Below, in pieces: positions 62,209 to 64,000 of a stretch of 64,000 nt of DNA. Under the pieces are notes generated by a model. That model was given only the letters and a program-made list of their open reading frames with translations. It was not told the DNA's origin and did not search any database. The DNA comes from Chryseobacterium aahli (GTDB taxonomy: Bacteria > Bacteroidota > Bacteroidia > Flavobacteriales > Weeksellaceae): contig NZ_JALDNB010000003.1 of assembly GCF_022699665.1 (NCBI RefSeq), positions 1-64,000 of the forward strand, in the 5' to 3' direction. The translations under genes were made by a program, and so were the position numbers. Position 1 is the stretch's first letter; each line of letters starts with the position of its first letter.

Positions 62209-62823
62209 ATGATAACACTTATTGATTACGGTGTAGGAAATATAAATGCTTTTGTAAATGTGTATAAAAGGGTAAATATTCCTGTGAAAATTGCAAAAAA
62301 TATACAAGATTTAGAAGGTGCTCAAAAACTTATTCTTCCTGGCGTAGGACATTTCAATCATGCAATGTCTCAACTCAATAATTCGGGAATGAGAGCAAAA
62401 TTAGATGAGTTGGTTTTAGAAAAAAAAATCCCGGTAATTGGCATCTGTGTAGGGATGCAAATGATGGGGAACTGCAGTGATGAAGGAAATATGGAAGGTT
62501 TGAAATGGATTGATGCTTCTGTGAAAAAATTTGATGAAACGAAAATAAATCAAGTCACTCGTCTTCCGCACATGGGTTGGAATGACGTAAAACCAAAAAA
62601 AGACTTAGCATTATTCAAAGGTTTAGAGAATGACGCTATTTTTTATTTCCTACATACCTATTATTTTGAATGCAATAACCCAGATGATATTATGGCTATT
62701 TCACATTACGGTATTGAATTCGCCTGCGCAGTACACCATGAGAATAAATACGGAATTCAATTTCATCCCGAAAAAAGCCATCATTATGGCGAAATATTAC
62801 TCCATAATTTTGCGAAACTTTAA
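62209..62823 (+). CDS. HisH2-like glutamine amidotransferase, module 2
   Basis: A 204-residue class I glutaminase that feeds ammonia to the HisF2-like protein. The nucleophile is Cys80 in VIGICVGMQMMGN, and the His/Glu pair is in YGIQFHPEKSHH. The opening MITLIDYGVGNINAFVNVYK is typical of HisH proteins of surface-sugar loci. It directly abuts the amidotransferase gene, and the next gene starts three bases after its stop. Confidence 0.9.
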   Translation: MITLIDYGVGNINAFVNVYKRVNIPVKIAKNIQDLEGAQKLILPGVGHFNHAMSQLNNSGMRAKLDELVLEKKIPVIGICVGMQMMGNCSDEGNMEGLKWIDASVKKFDETKINQVTRLPHMGWNDVKPKKDLALFKGLENDAIFYFLHTYYFECNNPDDIMAISHYGIEFACAVHHENKYGIQFHPEKSHHYGEILLHNFAKL

Positions 62824-62826
62824 GAT

Positions 62827-63600
62827 ATGCTTAGACCGAGAATAATTCCAAGTTTATTGTTGCAAGATAATGGTTTGGTAAAAACTATAAATTTTAAAAA
62901 CTCGAAATATGTGGGAGATCCCATTAATGCGGTTAAAATTTTTAATGAAAAAGAAGTTGATGAGCTTGCTATTTTCGATATTGATGCTACAGCAAGAGGT
63001 TTAGAACCTAATTATGGCTTAATTGAAAGAATTGCAAACCAATCTCGTATGCCTCTTTGTTACGGTGGCGGTGTAAAAACAGTAGAGCAGGCACAAAAAA
63101 TATTCTCATTAGGGATAGAAAAAATTGCACTCAGCTCTGCTGTACTTCAAACTCCAGAACTTATTACAAGAATTGGTGATAAAGTTGGTGCACAAAGTGT
63201 TGTAGTAGTTTTAGATGTTAAGAAAAAATTATTTGGAGGATATGAAGTTTGTACTCATAATGGTAAAAAAGGCACCGGAATAAACCCATTTAAATTTGTA
63301 GAATTAGCGCAAAATTTAGGAGCAGGAGAAATTATAATTAATTCCATTGATCAAGATGGAATGATGAAAGGTTATGACATGACTCTTATCAATAAAATAC
63401 GAGAGAAAATTTCACTTCCTCTTACAGTTTTAGGCGGTGCGGGATCTTTAAATGATATCAAAGAAGTGATCAATGAACACAAAATTATTGGGGTTGCTGC
63501 AGGAAGTTTGTTTGTATTTAAAGGAGTTTACAAAGCAGTATTAATTAATTATCCACCAAGAGAAGTGAAAGAAAAATTATATTCCTCCCATCACTCTTAA
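62827..63600 (+). CDS. AglZ/HisF2-family acetamidino modification protein, module 2
   Basis: A 257-residue TIM-barrel protein related to HisF. The HisF catalytic Asp11 is Leu here (IIPSLLLQDNGLVKT), while Asp130 is kept (VVVVLDVKKK). Loss of Asp11 rules out normal imidazole glycerol phosphate synthesis and fits a role in ammonia delivery to the amidotransferase. YGGGVKTVEQ and GGAGSLNDI bind phosphate. It closes the three-gene module; the dehydratase gene follows after about 37 bases. Confidence 0.88.
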   Translation: MLRPRIIPSLLLQDNGLVKTINFKNSKYVGDPINAVKIFNEKEVDELAIFDIDATARGLEPNYGLIERIANQSRMPLCYGGGVKTVEQAQKIFSLGIEKIALSSAVLQTPELITRIGDKVGAQSVVVVLDVKKKLFGGYEVCTHNGKKGTGINPFKFVELAQNLGAGEIIINSIDQDGMMKGYDMTLINKIREKISLPLTVLGGAGSLNDIKEVINEHKIIGVAAGSLFVFKGVYKAVLINYPPREVKEKLYSSHHS

Positions 63601-63637
63601 TAAATAATAGAGAAAAAGTAAAAATTAAAACAATCAA

Positions 63638-64000
63638 ATGAAAATAAATAACAAAATCTTACTTATCACCGGAGGAACCGGCTCATTCGGGACAGCTGTT
63701 CTCAACAGATTTTTACAAACAGACCACTTCAAAGAAATCCGTATCTTTTCTCGCGATGAGAAAAAACAAGATGATATGAGAAACTTGTACAAAAATGATA
63801 AAATCAAATATTATATAGGCGATGTAAGAGATTTTTCAAGTGTAGAACCAGCCACTAGAGGAGTAGATTACATATTCCATGCGGCGGCACTAAAACAAGT
63901 TCCTTCTTGTGAGTTTTTTCCTATGCAGGCCGTAAAAACTAATGTAGAAGGAACACAAAACGTTATTCGTGCGGCGGCAGCTAATAAAGTACAGAAAGTA
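63638..64000 (+). CDS. UDP-GlcNAc 4,6-dehydratase/epimerase, FnlA/CapE-like (partial)
   Basis: The first 121 codons of a gene that runs past the window end; the frame is open to base 64000. The protein begins MKINNKILLITGGTGSFGTA, then has IRIFSRDEKKQDDMR, YYIGDVRDFSSV and VDYIFHAAALKQVPSCEFFP, the clear start of the extended-SDR dehydratases that begin UDP-L-FucNAc and related sugar synthesis. The catalytic Tyr/Lys lie beyond the window. A broken copy of its 5' end is at 60584. Confidence 0.9.
   Translation, partial: MKINNKILLITGGTGSFGTAVLNRFLQTDHFKEIRIFSRDEKKQDDMRNLYKNDKIKYYIGDVRDFSSVEPATRGVDYIFHAAALKQVPSCEFFPMQAVKTNVEGTQNVIRAAAANKVQKV

Noticed and set aside
1..64000. CRISPR arrays, tRNA or rRNA genes, insertion sequences, integrases
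   Set aside because: No regular spaced repeats, cloverleaf sequences or transposase/integrase coding regions were seen. Mobile history is suggested only by gene remnants and small repeats.

Overview
The window looks like chromosomal DNA of a Flavobacteriia member, most like Chryseobacterium or a close Weeksellaceae relative. This is inferred from the AT-rich base composition, the Bacteroidota promoter element TAnnTTTG ahead of many genes, type IX secretion genes (a PorZ-like protein and a protein with a gliding-motility type B sorting tail), the gene families present, and dispersed intergenic repeats. I cannot name the species. No tRNA, rRNA, CRISPR array or insertion sequence was seen.

Positions 1-29850 are mostly housekeeping DNA: an M23 peptidase, gpsA, mqo, a small group of uncharacterised or acetyltransferase genes, a sugar dehydrogenase with a GH63-like glucosidase, recO-porZ, a 5'-nucleotidase split over two genes, dapA, ribonucleotide reductase nrdB/nrdA with two unrelated genes between them, a MacAB-like export operon with a metallopeptidase gene inside it, glyA and recX. 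Three copies of a hairpin-forming repeat containing GAGCTC, and pieces of a GTCATTGCGAGGAA repeat, lie in the gaps.

Positions 29851-33530 are a junction. A large secreted protein gene lies between intact recX and a frameshifted second copy of the recX 3' part. A good promoter (33479-33508) overlaps the end of this scar and starts the surface polysaccharide locus.

Positions 33531-64000 are a Wzx/Wzy-type polysaccharide locus running all on the + strand and past the window end. It begins with an aminotransferase, a PglF/WbpM-like dehydratase, Wza, a UDP-sugar dehydrogenase and Wzc. Next comes a near-complete legionaminic acid type nonulosonate pathway (legB, legC, an acetyltransferase, legI, legG, ptmE, legF, ptmF, ptmA) ending in an amidination module (HisF-like, HisH-like, PP-loop amidotransferase). 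After a strong terminator come the flippase, a possible nonulosonate transferase, the polymerase, two more glycosyltransferases and a beta-helix protein. Then follow a decayed dehydratase gene head, a second and different amidination module with its own promoter, and the start of an intact FnlA/CapE-like dehydratase.

The most interesting point is the pair of non-identical amidination modules. Their HisF-like proteins keep complementary halves of the histidine-pathway catalytic pair (Asp11/Glu130 in one, Leu11/Asp130 in the other), which suggests two different sugars of one glycan may carry acetamidino groups. Recombination scars (recX and dehydratase remnants) mark two joints of the locus.
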